From contig DTUY01000403.1 of NCBI GenBank assembly GCA_012963885.1, forward strand, positions 29,343-93,342: a DNA stretch of 64,000 nt. The letters are read 5' to 3'. The position numbers were made by a program, and so were the translations under genes. The stretch comes from Candidatus Poribacteria bacterium (GTDB taxonomy: Bacteria; Poribacteria; WGA-4E; UBA9662). The number at the start of each line of letters is the position of its first letter. Position 1 is the stretch's first letter. Of the stretch, positions 9,775 through 18,842 are shown in pieces. The notes below the pieces were generated by a model. It searched no databases and was not told where the DNA came from. It worked only from the letters and a program-made list of their open reading frames with translations.

Positions 9775-10752
9775 CTAAACTTTCAAGATGATTTTACCAA
9801 AATTCCGGTTGGCTTCCATGTAGCGATGAGCCTCATGCGCCTGTTCAAGAGACATAACCGTATCAATAACAGGATTAATAACACCTGTTAGCAGTAATGG
9901 TAACCATCGATCGACAAAACGTCGAGTAATATCGATCTTTTCTTCAAGTGCCAGTGGTCGCATGATTGATCCCAGAATCCGCAGCCGTTTTCTGAGGACA
10001 ATCCCTAAATCTATTTCTGTCTTCGAGCCACCCATCAATCCGACAACGACCAACCGCCCGCCTGGTTTGAGGAGAGAACAGTTTCTTTCAAAGTAGGGTT
10101 GACCGATAAAGTCCTGAACGACATCTACCCCTTTGCCTTCGGTTAGATCTCTAATCGTTTCAGCGAAGTCATGGGTTTTATAATTAATTCCCTCTGTACA
10201 GCCGAGCACCTTAGCTTTTTCAATCTTTTCATCAGATCCAGCAGTAATAAAAACCTGTGCCCCTGCTTGATTCGCCATCTGGATACCAGCTGTTCCAACA
10301 CCACTTCCACCAGCGTGAATCAGCACACTTTCGCCAGCAGATAGACAGCCCAGTTTGAAAAGCGTCTCGTTGGCGGTGAAAAAAACCTCTGGTACCGCCG
10401 CCGCTTTTTCAAAACTCCAGCCTTCAGGAATCTGCATGGCCATCTGATAATCAATGATCGCATATTCAGCGTATCCACCACCACCAACTAAACCAAATAT
10501 ACGGTCGCCACGTTCAAAACCGGTTACCGCAGAACCTCTGTCCTCAACGATGCCAGCAAGCTCTAAACCAAGAATCTCAGACTCTCCTGCTGGAGGTGGA
10601 TAGAGACCTTTCCTCTGGAGTGTATCAGCCCGGTTAAGAGCTGTTGCTTTGATGTTAATCAACAACTGGGTTGGTTTTGGTTCTGGTGTTTCTACTTCAC
10701 CCAACTCCAATACCTCAGGTCCACCGTCACCGGTCTTAATAATTGCTTTCAT
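9775..10752 (-). CDS. NAD(P)H quinone oxidoreductase, zinc-independent MDR family
   Basis: 325 aa, the normal size for the PIG3/QOR group of medium-chain dehydrogenases. It starts MKAIIKTGDGGPEVLELGEV and has ATALNRADTLQRKGLYPPP, which is diagnostic for PIG3-type quinone oxidoreductases. The nucleotide-binding motif is VLIHAGGSGVGTAGIQMA near residue 145. The zinc ligands of alcohol dehydrogenases are absent. The enzyme should reduce quinones with NADPH in the cytosol. It is divergent from rpmB, and followed on the same strand by the epimerase. Confidence 0.93.
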   Translation of the reverse strand: MKAIIKTGDGGPEVLELGEVETPEPKPTQLLINIKATALNRADTLQRKGLYPPPAGESEILGLELAGIVEDRGSAVTGFERGDRIFGLVGGGGYAEYAIIDYQMAMQIPEGWSFEKAAAVPEVFFTANETLFKLGCLSAGESVLIHAGGSGVGTAGIQMANQAGAQVFITAGSDEKIEKAKVLGCTEGINYKTHDFAETIRDLTEGKGVDVVQDFIGQPYFERNCSLLKPGGRLVVVGLMGGSKTEIDLGIVLRKRLRILGSIMRPLALEEKIDITRRFVDRWLPLLLTGVINPVIDTVMSLEQAHEAHRYMEANRNFGKIILKV

Positions 10753-10875
10753 TTCGTATACCTGAACTCAAAAATAGATTGCTAGAATGACAGACAAAAT
10801 TGATCTTGAACTGCCAACATCAGAATTTCATCACCCAATGCTATTAAGGGAAACAACTGTAGCTGTGGGAAAACT

Positions 10876-10905
10876 TTGCATTTTATGCTAAGGTTATGAT
10901 ATATT
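10876..10905 (+). promoter_or_regulatory. Candidate sigma-70 promoter of rpmB
   Basis: TTGCAT at 10876-10881, an 18 bp spacer and TATATT at 10900-10905, about 55 bp before the L28 start. A second possible -10 (TATGAT at 10895) overlaps it. Judged by eye only. Confidence 0.35.
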
Positions 10906-10960
10906 TATGCTCTCGTACTCATAGGTAAGTAATCAACGAACTGGAAAAGGAGATGAGACG

Positions 10961-11182
10961 ATGGCACGCGTATGCCACTCTTGTGGAAAAAAAGTAATGT
11001 TTGGTAATAAAATAAGCAAGTCAAGGAGACATACTAAACGTAAATGGCTACCGAACCTACAAAGAGTTCGGATTCAAACTCCTGAAGGCAACAAACGTGT
11101 TCGTGTCTGTACACGTTGCATTAGGTCAGGGAAAATCACCAAAGCAATTTCAGGTGGTCAGCACGTCGCATACGGCGCATAG
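10961..11182 (+). CDS. rpmB: 50S ribosomal protein L28
   Basis: 73 aa, basic. It begins MARVCHSCGKKVMFGNKISKSRRHTKRKWLPNLQ (family pattern: MARVC-x-x-x-GK, GN-x-x-SH, T-R-x-W-PNLQ) and ends with a second cysteine pair in VRVCTRCIRSGKI. The CxxC pairs (residues 5/8 and 47/50) form a zinc ribbon, the C+ form of L28. A strong AAGGAG precedes the ATG. L28 is part of the large subunit near the L1 stalk. It stands alone on the plus strand between minus-strand genes, converging on relA with 22 bp between stops. Confidence 0.98.
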   Translation: MARVCHSCGKKVMFGNKISKSRRHTKRKWLPNLQRVRIQTPEGNKRVRVCTRCIRSGKITKAISGGQHVAYGA

Positions 11183-11204
11183 ATCTAGACACTGAAAACA
11201 GATC

Positions 11205-13346
11205 TCAATTTCGCGAGACGCGGATAACTTCTTTTAATTGGCGAATTGCTCTTATCGCTTGTTCCAGTTGTTCCAAACCGGTAACCTCCAGCATCATTTT
11301 GTTATATCCAACCCTTTCGAATGCTGAATTCGTGGCCATGTTTCCATTTGAATCAGCCGGACCAAAGTTCCCTTTACGAATATTTATTTCCTGCGCAGCA
11401 ATTGTGGTTGTAACCTCACCGAGTATACCTGACCGATCTTGGACTTCAAAGATAATCTCCGTTGGATAAGATATCTCATCAGTCGGTTCCCAATCTACCT
11501 GAATAAGTCTGTCTGCTTCTTCGTTAGCAATACGCTGACAGTGATGTCTGTGTATTGATATTCCCTTCCCTTTTGTCACATAAGCCACAACTTCGTCTCC
11601 CGGAATGGGGTGACAACATTTCATAATGCGGATAGAATCTGTCCCCATTATGTTTAGATCAATGGTTGGAGTTGAATGGAAGGTGATACCATCGGTTGAT
11701 TCTATATCCTCGGAAGAATTATCAATTGCAACTAATTTCATTATATCAGCTGACAATCGTTGACCTGTCCCAATATGTTGCAGCAATTCTGAAGGCGACT
11801 TCAGATTTAATATCTGGAGAATCTCTGTTACTCTTTCCGATTTCAGCCACATATTTATATCAGTTCGTCGTCGCTTCATTTCGATTTCGAGGAAACGTTT
11901 TCCAAGCTCAATAGCCTGGACACGATCCTGTTCTCGCAACCATTGTCCAATTCGATTTTGGGCTCTGGCCGTTCGAACCCATCTGAGCCACTCTCTGACC
12001 GGATGTGTACTGGTGTCAGTGATAATTTTCACTCGATCTCCGTTACACAATCGATAGCGTAACGACGTAATCATTCCGTTGACTTCTGTGCCTTTACACG
12101 TATTGCCAACCTGAGTGTGAATTTTATATGCAAAGTCAATGGATGTCGACCCAGCAGGAAGCTCAATCACATCACCTCGTGGCGTGAAGACATATACTTG
12201 ATCTGCAAGGAGTTCGTGCTTCATTGATTTAATGAACTGGTTTGGGTTTCTCAATTCACGAATATCTTCCAACATCCCGCGTAACCACTTGAATATCGTT
12301 TCACTTTCGGGTACTCCTTCTTTATAACTCCAGTGAGCGGCTATGCCATCCTCGGCAACTTCATGCATAACATGTGTCCGAATCTGGATTTCAATCCGAT
12401 GTCCTTCATCCATAATCGTTGTGTGTAAAGAACGATATCCATTTGCTTTTGGAAGACCGATAAAATCTTTGAACCGTGCCGGTACATGGTGCCAGTTTTC
12501 ATGAATAACACCTGTGGTTCGGTAACAATCAGCATTGTCATTAACTAAAATACGTAATCCTATCAAATCAAAGATTTCCTCAAATGGCGTCCCCTTTTCT
12601 TTGATTTTCTGATGAATACTGTAAATACTTTTAGGCCTGCCATAGACTTCTGCTGCTACTCCTGATTGTGCGAGTGCATCCCGGATCTCTTCAGCCATTT
12701 GACCGGCGTAGTCTTCTCTCTCAGCTAACTTTTGGTTGAGTGATTTAGCAATTAATTTATATTCTTCAGGATTGGTGTATTTGAAGGCGAGATCCTCCAA
12801 CCGACTTTTAATCCGTGAGATTCCGAGACGCTGCGCGATCGGGGCATATACTTCGAACGTTTCTTTGGCTATTTCTCGTTGCCTTGATTCTGGTTGGAAA
12901 GAGAGCGTTTCCATATTATGCACACGGTCTGCCAACTTGATTAGAATAACCCGCACATCCTGAGCCGTTGCCAGAAGCAGTTTCAGATAGCTTTCCGCTT
13001 GTCTTTGCCGGGATCCGCCTCTGAAATGGTATTGACTAATTTTCGAAACCCCTTCAACTAGATCTGCAACCGTTTCACCAAAACGCCAAGCAAGTTTATC
13101 ACGTGTTATTTCTTCATTATCTTCAATTGTGTCATGTAATATGGCAGCACATATTGTATAAAGATCAAGTTTAAGATCAACCAGAATCTCGGCTGTTCCA
13201 ATGCAGTGTGTAAAATATGGATCTCCTGATTTTCTTTTTTGACCCAAATGACATTCCTCTCCAAATTCGTATGCATATTTAAGCAGGTCGAAATTAGCCT
13301 CAGGATTGTAACTTTTAATCGATTGAATTAAGCTTTCCAAACTCAT
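11205..13346 (-). CDS. relA: Bifunctional (p)ppGpp synthetase/hydrolase
   Basis: 713 aa, full length. Domains in order: HD hydrolase with the catalytic ILHDTIEDNEE near residue 70; synthetase with YGRPKSIYSIHQKI and, near residue 290, the RFKD sequence (RxKD class, the mark of bifunctional Rel/SpoT rather than synthetase-only RelA), then NGYRSLHTTI; TGS domain with VYVFTPRGDVIELPAGST; a zinc-finger-like CCHPIPGDEVVAY; and a C-terminal ACT domain (IIFEVQDRSGILGEV). It makes and degrades the stringent-response alarmone. The start overlaps the 3' end of recJ by 32 bp on the same strand, so the two are probably cotranscribed. No lesion. Confidence 0.97.
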   Translation of the reverse strand: MSLESLIQSIKSYNPEANFDLLKYAYEFGEECHLGQKRKSGDPYFTHCIGTAEILVDLKLDLYTICAAILHDTIEDNEEITRDKLAWRFGETVADLVEGVSKISQYHFRGGSRQRQAESYLKLLLATAQDVRVILIKLADRVHNMETLSFQPESRQREIAKETFEVYAPIAQRLGISRIKSRLEDLAFKYTNPEEYKLIAKSLNQKLAEREDYAGQMAEEIRDALAQSGVAAEVYGRPKSIYSIHQKIKEKGTPFEEIFDLIGLRILVNDNADCYRTTGVIHENWHHVPARFKDFIGLPKANGYRSLHTTIMDEGHRIEIQIRTHVMHEVAEDGIAAHWSYKEGVPESETIFKWLRGMLEDIRELRNPNQFIKSMKHELLADQVYVFTPRGDVIELPAGSTSIDFAYKIHTQVGNTCKGTEVNGMITSLRYRLCNGDRVKIITDTSTHPVREWLRWVRTARAQNRIGQWLREQDRVQAIELGKRFLEIEMKRRRTDINMWLKSERVTEILQILNLKSPSELLQHIGTGQRLSADIMKLVAIDNSSEDIESTDGITFHSTPTIDLNIMGTDSIRIMKCCHPIPGDEVVAYVTKGKGISIHRHHCQRIANEEADRLIQVDWEPTDEISYPTEIIFEVQDRSGILGEVTTTIAAQEINIRKGNFGPADSNGNMATNSAFERVGYNKMMLEVTGLEQLEQAIRAIRQLKEVIRVSRN

Positions 13347-15861
13347 AACTTATTCTCTCCCATATGTCTTCACTACTTTTTCTCAGTAACCCGGTGAAAT
13401 CGGCACTCATCATTTTTATTTCTTCACCATGTTGATAAATTTTTGAAGCGTTGAGCTCACATTTTTTTGAAGATAAAACTTCAATTTTACTGGAGTTCTG
13501 AGGCTCAGTGATTAATTTGAGATCAGCTAAAACGGTGAGTGCATTCAGAACAGCATCTTCAGGAATTTTTGCGGATTGCATGATGGAGGAAATGAGCATT
13601 CCCAGTTCAATAGACTCTTTGTTTTTTCCCAGTGTCCGTAAATTTCTATATACAACAACTAAAATGTCTCGGTCAGGATATTGTTGATTCAGGAGCTTCC
13701 GTTCAAAGTCAAAATCCCTATCATGGTAAATCAGATGTAGGTCGGTGGTATAATCACCATTAAATGCAGGTTTACATCGATCAAAAAATAAATCCGGGAT
13801 GGAGAAAGGATGACAGAGAATAATATGTTGAACTTTTGGAAGAAAGCTAATTGCTTCAGATGAGATGATCGCCTTGATTTTATCTTCGGCTAGCATTTCA
13901 GCCAAAATCTGTTTTTTATCATTTGGTGTTCCTGCTTCGCATTTACCAACCAACTGTTTGCCAGATGACTGCATTAGACCTAAAAATTGATCTATTGCCT
14001 TATCATTACGAACATAGATCAGAGTTGGTTCGTCCTGAACCAAAATTTGAGAAACATATTTGAGTTTGTCATCCACATTACGTTGATCTACAATTCTTGC
14101 TGAACTTTCAACATTAGGCGGAGGAAAAATTTTTCGTTTAGTGCTACGATCAATGGCTTGTATTTGGATATCCTTAACCATCAGCTGGGGGGTTGCGCGC
14201 CCTTGCCATTCGTTAATTTCAGGCGAAAAAGCAAGATTTATATGACTGTTTTTATTGCTGATAACAGTCATATAATCAGCCATGTTGAAGGCGATTGCTT
14301 CAATTGTATAGTGACCATCCGTCGCAACAAATTTGAGATGCTTTTTGTCTTGTCCAATAATTCGTGGCTGGCCATGAAGTTTCAGGTCCCTCATAATTAA
14401 CGTCGGAGCATTGTTGTCTACACCATGTGGTTCAAGGCTACTTAACTCCTCAATTGCTTCTAGCGTTAAGTTTGGAATTTGAACCTCAAAATCGTAGTGT
14501 AGTTTCAGTACAAGGTCTTCAGCAGAGAGGTTTTCTCGCGCGTATTGATTAAAATAATCTTCAAATAATGGAATATTTTCAGTTTTAATAGAGAAACCTG
14601 CGGCTGCTTTATGTCCCCCATGTTTAATTAGTAAATCACTACAAGAGTCTAGGCTCTCAGCTAAATTAATCCCGTCAATCCCGCGTCCGGATGCGTACGC
14701 CTCGTCATCCTCAATAGCGATAAAGAAAACAGGGCGATGGTATCGGTCTTTGATGTTGGAAGCTACAATCCCGGTAATCCCACGATGCCATCCTCTTTTT
14801 GCCACTACCAATCCGTAGGCTTGATTCAAATCCTTCTTCTCAATCTGGTTGATTGCTTCTTTTTCAATTCTGGTTTGGATTTCACGACGTTCACTGTTGA
14901 ATTGATTCAATTCATTGGCAAGTTGAAGTGCTTCACCTTCTGAATCTGTAGTCAGTAGATCAATCACTTTCTTAGCGTGATCCATTCTGCCAGCGGCATT
15001 CAAGCGTGGCCCCAGAGTAAAACCAAGCGTTTGACCGGTAATCTTTTTGCCGGTACCGACGTCTGCTACTTCACACAACGCACGAATACCTAGTCGTTGA
15101 CGTTTATTAATCACTTCCAGTCCCAGTTTTGAAAGCACCCGGTTTTCGTTCACTAATGGAACCATATCAACAACTGTACCAAGAGCTACAAGATCAAGTT
15201 GCGATACAAGGAATGCATTAAATTGGCCGTCCATCAACCCATGAGCAAGTTTGAATGCTAATCCAATTCCGGCTAAGTCGTCGAATGGATATTGGCATCC
15301 TTCTAATTTGGGGTTAATGATTGTGTGTGCTGGGGGAAGACCTTCGGGTGGAGGGAGGTGATGATCGGTAATGATTGTGTCAATACCAAGCGAATTTCCA
15401 AACGCTACCTCGGCAACAGATGTAATTCCACAATCAACTGTAATCAGAAGGTCACATCCTGCGTCTGCGATAGACTGAATAGCTTCCTTATTTAAACCGT
15501 ATCCTTCATCAAAACGGTCTGGAATATGGCACTCAACGGAACTACCAAGGTGACGGAAGGTATTTATTAGGAGCGAAGCAGCAGTAGTCCCGTCGACATC
15601 GTAGTCCCCGAAAATCCAGATTTGCTCATTCGTGTCGATTGCGGATTTGATCCTATCAACCGCATCTGACATACCGTATAACAGAAATGGAGAATGGAGA
15701 TCATTCTCAGTTGGATAAAGGTAGGATTGGGCTACTTCAGGGACTTCGATTCCTCGGCTAACAAGCAACTTTCCCATTAATTGCGAAACACCGAGTTGCG
15801 ACGCCAGACGAAAGCTCGCTGCAGTATCGAACTCCTTGCTCTTCCATATTTTTCGCATCAT
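13315..15861 (-). CDS. recJ: Single-stranded-DNA-specific exonuclease RecJ
   Basis: 848 aa. DHH-family motifs in order: DYDVDGTTAASLL near residue 83, LLITVDCGI, TDHHLP near residue 163, LVALGTVVDMVP, and then PRLNAAGRMDHA. The DHHA1 domain has HGGHKAAAGFSI near residue 410. An OB-fold follows, and then about 250 residues of extra C-terminal sequence typical of long RecJ forms. The enzyme degrades single-stranded DNA 5' to 3' in recombination and mismatch repair, using Mn or Mg. Downstream it overlaps relA, and upstream a 70-codon gene is 28 bp away in the same direction. The intact 2.5 kb frame is a useful control against assembly error in this window. Confidence 0.97.
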   Translation of the reverse strand: MMRKIWKSKEFDTAASFRLASQLGVSQLMGKLLVSRGIEVPEVAQSYLYPTENDLHSPFLLYGMSDAVDRIKSAIDTNEQIWIFGDYDVDGTTAASLLINTFRHLGSSVECHIPDRFDEGYGLNKEAIQSIADAGCDLLITVDCGITSVAEVAFGNSLGIDTIITDHHLPPPEGLPPAHTIINPKLEGCQYPFDDLAGIGLAFKLAHGLMDGQFNAFLVSQLDLVALGTVVDMVPLVNENRVLSKLGLEVINKRQRLGIRALCEVADVGTGKKITGQTLGFTLGPRLNAAGRMDHAKKVIDLLTTDSEGEALQLANELNQFNSERREIQTRIEKEAINQIEKKDLNQAYGLVVAKRGWHRGITGIVASNIKDRYHRPVFFIAIEDDEAYASGRGIDGINLAESLDSCSDLLIKHGGHKAAAGFSIKTENIPLFEDYFNQYARENLSAEDLVLKLHYDFEVQIPNLTLEAIEELSSLEPHGVDNNAPTLIMRDLKLHGQPRIIGQDKKHLKFVATDGHYTIEAIAFNMADYMTVISNKNSHINLAFSPEINEWQGRATPQLMVKDIQIQAIDRSTKRKIFPPPNVESSARIVDQRNVDDKLKYVSQILVQDEPTLIYVRNDKAIDQFLGLMQSSGKQLVGKCEAGTPNDKKQILAEMLAEDKIKAIISSEAISFLPKVQHIILCHPFSIPDLFFDRCKPAFNGDYTTDLHLIYHDRDFDFERKLLNQQYPDRDILVVVYRNLRTLGKNKESIELGMLISSIMQSAKIPEDAVLNALTVLADLKLITEPQNSSKIEVLSSKKCELNASKIYQHGEEIKMMSADFTGLLRKSSEDIWERISYEFGKLNSID

Positions 15862-15889
15862 TATGATGGGAATGAGGGGTCAAATCGCC

Positions 15890-16102
15890 TTAGGAATGCC
15901 GATTGATTAAAATACCACTTCCAATTAAGTTGCCGCTGGCATCTCGTCCAAGCCGAATTCGTGCTGGAGAGGTTGTAAATGCACGTTTCCCGATTGAGGT
16001 TTCTGCCTGAGAGCTGCGAGATGCTTGAGTGGCAACAACACGAGACCTCTGAAAATCAATCATTTCAAGCTTGTTCATCTCACCAAGCTTCTGGGTTCCC
16101 AC
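15890..16102 (-). CDS. Small conserved-looking hypothetical protein upstream of recJ
   Basis: 70 codons starting at a GTG (16102), preceded by GGAG at suitable spacing; an internal ATG at 16078 is the alternative. The sequence (including VVATQASRSSQAETS and ARIRLGRDASGNLIGSGIL) is rich in Ser, Thr and Arg with no membrane segment, and I recognise no family. It sits 28 bp upstream of recJ on the same strand and could be the first gene of a recJ-relA operon. The RIRLGRDASGNLIG part looks like a short beta-hairpin repeat. Moderate to low confidence that it is expressed. Confidence 0.4.
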   Translation of the reverse strand: MGTQKLGEMNKLEMIDFQRSRVVATQASRSSQAETSIGKRAFTTSPARIRLGRDASGNLIGSGILINRHS

Positions 16103-16130
16103 GATCTAGCTCCACTGACAGTTAAATAAT

Positions 16131-17423
16131 TTAGGCTGCTGAATGGATGTTGGCTCTGGTATTGTTAAGATCAAAGCATGCGTACTGATTATCATGCATA
16201 ATTTGTGTTGCCACTGTCATTGCTTGCTTCTCATTCATATACCCATCGGCAATTTCAGCTTCAAGTGCTTTTTGAATTTCACGACGGGCCTGAAAGGCAT
16301 AAGCGACACTGCTAGTCGCCCAACCGGTGTCTCCACCAAAAGTAAAAATCTTATTGATCGGCACAGCATGGATAAAGCGACGTAGAAAATCGCGAGAACT
16401 ATAGGGATCTATACTCCACGCCCAACACATGTCTACCCAGACGTTGCGGTAGTGCTTAGCAATAGCGACAAGTTCATCACTATAGGGGTATGCAATGTGC
16501 ATTAACACAAATTTAGCCTCTAGATATTTGGCAAGCAAGCTACACATATTGCCCGCTGGAATACGACTGACCGGCATTCGGTCATTTCCGGCATAGTAAC
16601 CTGTATGAATCTTGAACGGTAGATTGTGCTCAATTGACAACGCAACTCCTTGGGCCCATGCCCAATCGCCAAGACAAAGCCGAGTCTCTACATCAATTTC
16701 CTCTGCTGGTTTCCTAAGGATATGATTCAAAGCTTCTTTAGCTTCTTGATCACTTCGCTCAATCCAATTCAATGTCCGGTTGTAGGCATGTTGGGATTTG
16801 ACCGCAATAGCGATTGGCGCGTGCTTGGCGAAAATCGCTTCCATCCCTTGTTTTAATGTTGCTAAATTGGTTACTTCAATCCCAATTTCCTTGTAAATCG
16901 ACTGAGGGTCAACTTGACCGTTACAAAACCCTGCCCACGACAGATCATATAGGAAGAAGTCAGGGCCGGAAGCATCTGGATAGCACTGCCAGCAGAAATC
17001 ATCCGTCTGCACATGATCGAGATTCGCTACATCATGCAAAAGCCTATAACGCTCACCCGGTTTTCGGAGTTCCTGGTTTTTTTCTTGTGCTGCAACCAGA
17101 CTTTTGCCAGTCATTTCATCCATACCATAGACCTCAGAGGCTATAATCCGTATGGCTTCACCATAACCGGTAAACTGCGCGGCTTCCCAAGCCTCTTTAA
17201 TACCGCCAAAGCGTGCGATGATGTCTGGGTTAGAACTGTCCATCAAATCTTTCATTGCTTGGCCTGAAGCACCAGCTGCATGTAAATCCGCAGGAACATA
17301 ATTACCAAAAAGATCCTGTAAAATATCGGGACCGCTATTCAACCACTCGGGCTCTTTTCGTAAGTGCTCATGTGTGTCAACTAGCTTTACGGATTGAATA
17401 TGGCCTGAAAGATTGGTTTTCAC
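16131..17423 (-). CDS. Amidohydrolase-superfamily protein (uronate-isomerase-like fold)
   Basis: 430 aa from a GTG start at 17423, which has AGGAA just upstream; the longer frame to an ATG at 17492 adds only non-domain residues. The protein begins KLVDTHEHL, the H-x-H metal motif of the superfamily, near residue 14. Later segments are PFKIHTGYY (third metal His), FVLMHIAYPY (fourth His) and FTFGGDTGW (catalytic Asp) near residue 365. This order matches pfam04909/uronate-isomerase-type hydrolases. A cytosolic metal-dependent hydrolase, decarboxylase or isomerase of a small acid is likely; the substrate cannot be told. Confidence 0.88.
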   Translation of the reverse strand: MKTNLSGHIQSVKLVDTHEHLRKEPEWLNSGPDILQDLFGNYVPADLHAAGASGQAMKDLMDSSNPDIIARFGGIKEAWEAAQFTGYGEAIRIIASEVYGMDEMTGKSLVAAQEKNQELRKPGERYRLLHDVANLDHVQTDDFCWQCYPDASGPDFFLYDLSWAGFCNGQVDPQSIYKEIGIEVTNLATLKQGMEAIFAKHAPIAIAVKSQHAYNRTLNWIERSDQEAKEALNHILRKPAEEIDVETRLCLGDWAWAQGVALSIEHNLPFKIHTGYYAGNDRMPVSRIPAGNMCSLLAKYLEAKFVLMHIAYPYSDELVAIAKHYRNVWVDMCWAWSIDPYSSRDFLRRFIHAVPINKIFTFGGDTGWATSSVAYAFQARREIQKALEAEIADGYMNEKQAMTVATQIMHDNQYACFDLNNTRANIHSAA

Positions 17424-17672
17424 TCTATTCCTGTTCCTACTGTTCTGATCATCTGCGTAAGTGGCTATGCATACTGTCAATACATCATACAAATGCCAAC
17501 AAATTATATCAAGATATTAGTAGAAAGTCAATCTTGTTACGAATGCTAGAAATCGTATAAAGACAGTCTTCGATATCGGAAAGAAAAAATTGCCTTTTGC
17601 TCCGATCGCGTGCTATCTTTACCATATCCTTTAACCTGAAATTATGCTTGGGGCTGTCTTCGAGGCAAGATA

Positions 17673-18090
17673 ATGTGCCGAATATTGCCAAAACAAATTT
17701 TCGTGTTCCTACTCACTTACATCTTAATATACTGGTCAACCCATCAGAGCTTCGGATGGGCCAGCGCACTTCCAACTGCAGTCAACAATAAGTCTTACTC
17801 TGGTGCGCTGGGAGAGTCAACCTGCCTTTCCTGCAACGGAAACCCCCGAAATGATAGCCTGACCATATCCAACCTGCCAGATGCTTACGGAAAGGAACAA
17901 AACTATCGCATCTAAAGGTTAAACTATCGCAAAGTGGATGCAAGCGCAGGGATTTCGTGAGGGTAGATTTGGACTCCGATGGCAATCAATCGGATACTTT
18001 TGAATATTCAACTCCTTGGCGGTCAGGCGTTGATCTTGTTAGCCAAGACGAATACAATTATCAACATCTCCTGTCAGGATTGGTAACAAA
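17673..18090 (+). pseudogene. Remnant of a secreted choice-of-anchor-V/Reeler-type protein
   Basis: An 80-codon frame (17673-17915) with a signal-peptide-like start (residues 4-22 hydrophobic), then GALGESTCLSCNG and SLTISNLPDAYGKEQNY. This is the pattern of secreted proteins with a CxxC motif followed by TLTISGLPATYTPGQ-like sequence. After the stop, other frames continue with DLDSDGNQSDTFEYSTPW, which fits the next part of the same domain, before all frames close near 18090. I infer a truncated and frameshifted secreted protein. It lies directly before the selenoprotein gene and is not obviously linked to it. Confidence 0.45.
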
Positions 18091-18095
18091 ACGAC

Positions 18096-18842
18096 ATGGG
18101 ATCGCTTAACGAATTTTCTATTGTTACTCGTGCTTTTTTAAAAGTATATCGCTGGCAACAGATAGATACGATTCCTTTTGTCAAACTGAACAAAACAGTA
18201 GATCAATGCAAAATCGCGCTGGTTTCGAGTGCTGGACTGGTTTTGCCTAATCAAACACCATTCAGCAAAAAGATTATCGGTGGTGATTCCAGTCATCGGG
18301 AGATCCCCAACAATACCGATGTCCAGAAACTGATTGAATCGCACCGCAGTCGTTCCTTTGATCGTACCGGCATGACAGCTGATCGGAATTTGGTTTTTCC
18401 GATCGATCGCATCAATCAACTGGCAGAAAATGGAGTTGTCAGCAGCGTCAACCACCGTCACATCTCGGTGATGGGATCGATTATTACTCCTGAGACCTTA
18501 ATCAACGAATCCGCTCCCCAAATCGCTCAACTATTAAAAGATGATGGAGTTAACCTAACACTGTTGATACCGGTCTGACCTGTCTGTAACCAGACCGTGG
18601 GTCTAATTGCGTCAGAAATTGAGCGGACAGGCATTGCTACTGTGACTATCCAGTTGCTAAAAGAAGTAGCGGTAAAAGTTCGACCTCCGAGATCATTGTG
18701 GGTGCCGTTTCCGCACGGCTATTCGCTAGGTCAACCGAACGCACCCCAACGCCAGTTTGGTGTAATTCAGGCTGCTTTGCAACTGTTTCAGGATTCGGGG
18801 GCATCACCACCCATCTTGGTCAATTTGAATGAGGTTGGGTAA
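18096..18842 (+). CDS. Selenoprotein of the glycine/sarcosine/betaine reductase selenoprotein B family (in-frame UGA = Sec161)
   Basis: The frame runs 18096-18842 with one in-frame TGA at 18576-18578. Upstream it encodes EFSIVTRAFLKVYRW, ALVSSAGLVLP, HREIPNNTDVQKL, FDRTGM and VFPIDRINQLAENG, followed by HRHISVMGSI and LLIPV. Downstream it continues without shift as PVCNQTVGLIASEIERTGIAT, then KVRPPRSLWVPFPHGY. TGA therefore sits at the first position of a UPVC motif, the redox-active UxxC of this family, and the protein is 248 aa with Sec161 and Cys164. Family members take part in selenium-dependent reduction chemistry related to GrdB/PrdB; the precise substrate of the short form is unknown. 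A normal reading would stop at 160 aa, in the middle of the active site. The ribosome binding site is weak. No other lesion is present, unlike the neighbours. Confidence 0.85.
18579..18604 (+). promoter_or_regulatory. Candidate bacterial SECIS hairpin after the UGA
   Basis: Directly 3' of the UGA, AGACC (18592-18596) pairs with GGUCU (18600-18604) around a GUG loop; AA/UU can extend it beyond two mismatches. Bacterial SECIS elements lie inside the coding sequence just after the UGA and present unpaired G residues to SelB. An alternative pairing (GGUCUG 18572-18577 with CAGACC 18591-18596) exists. No folding energy was computed. Confidence 0.45.

Noticed and set aside
18576..18578. The TGA as an ordinary nonsense mutation
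   Set aside because: It falls exactly on the UxxC position of a Sec family, and the rest of the frame is free of lesions. A chance hit there is unlikely.
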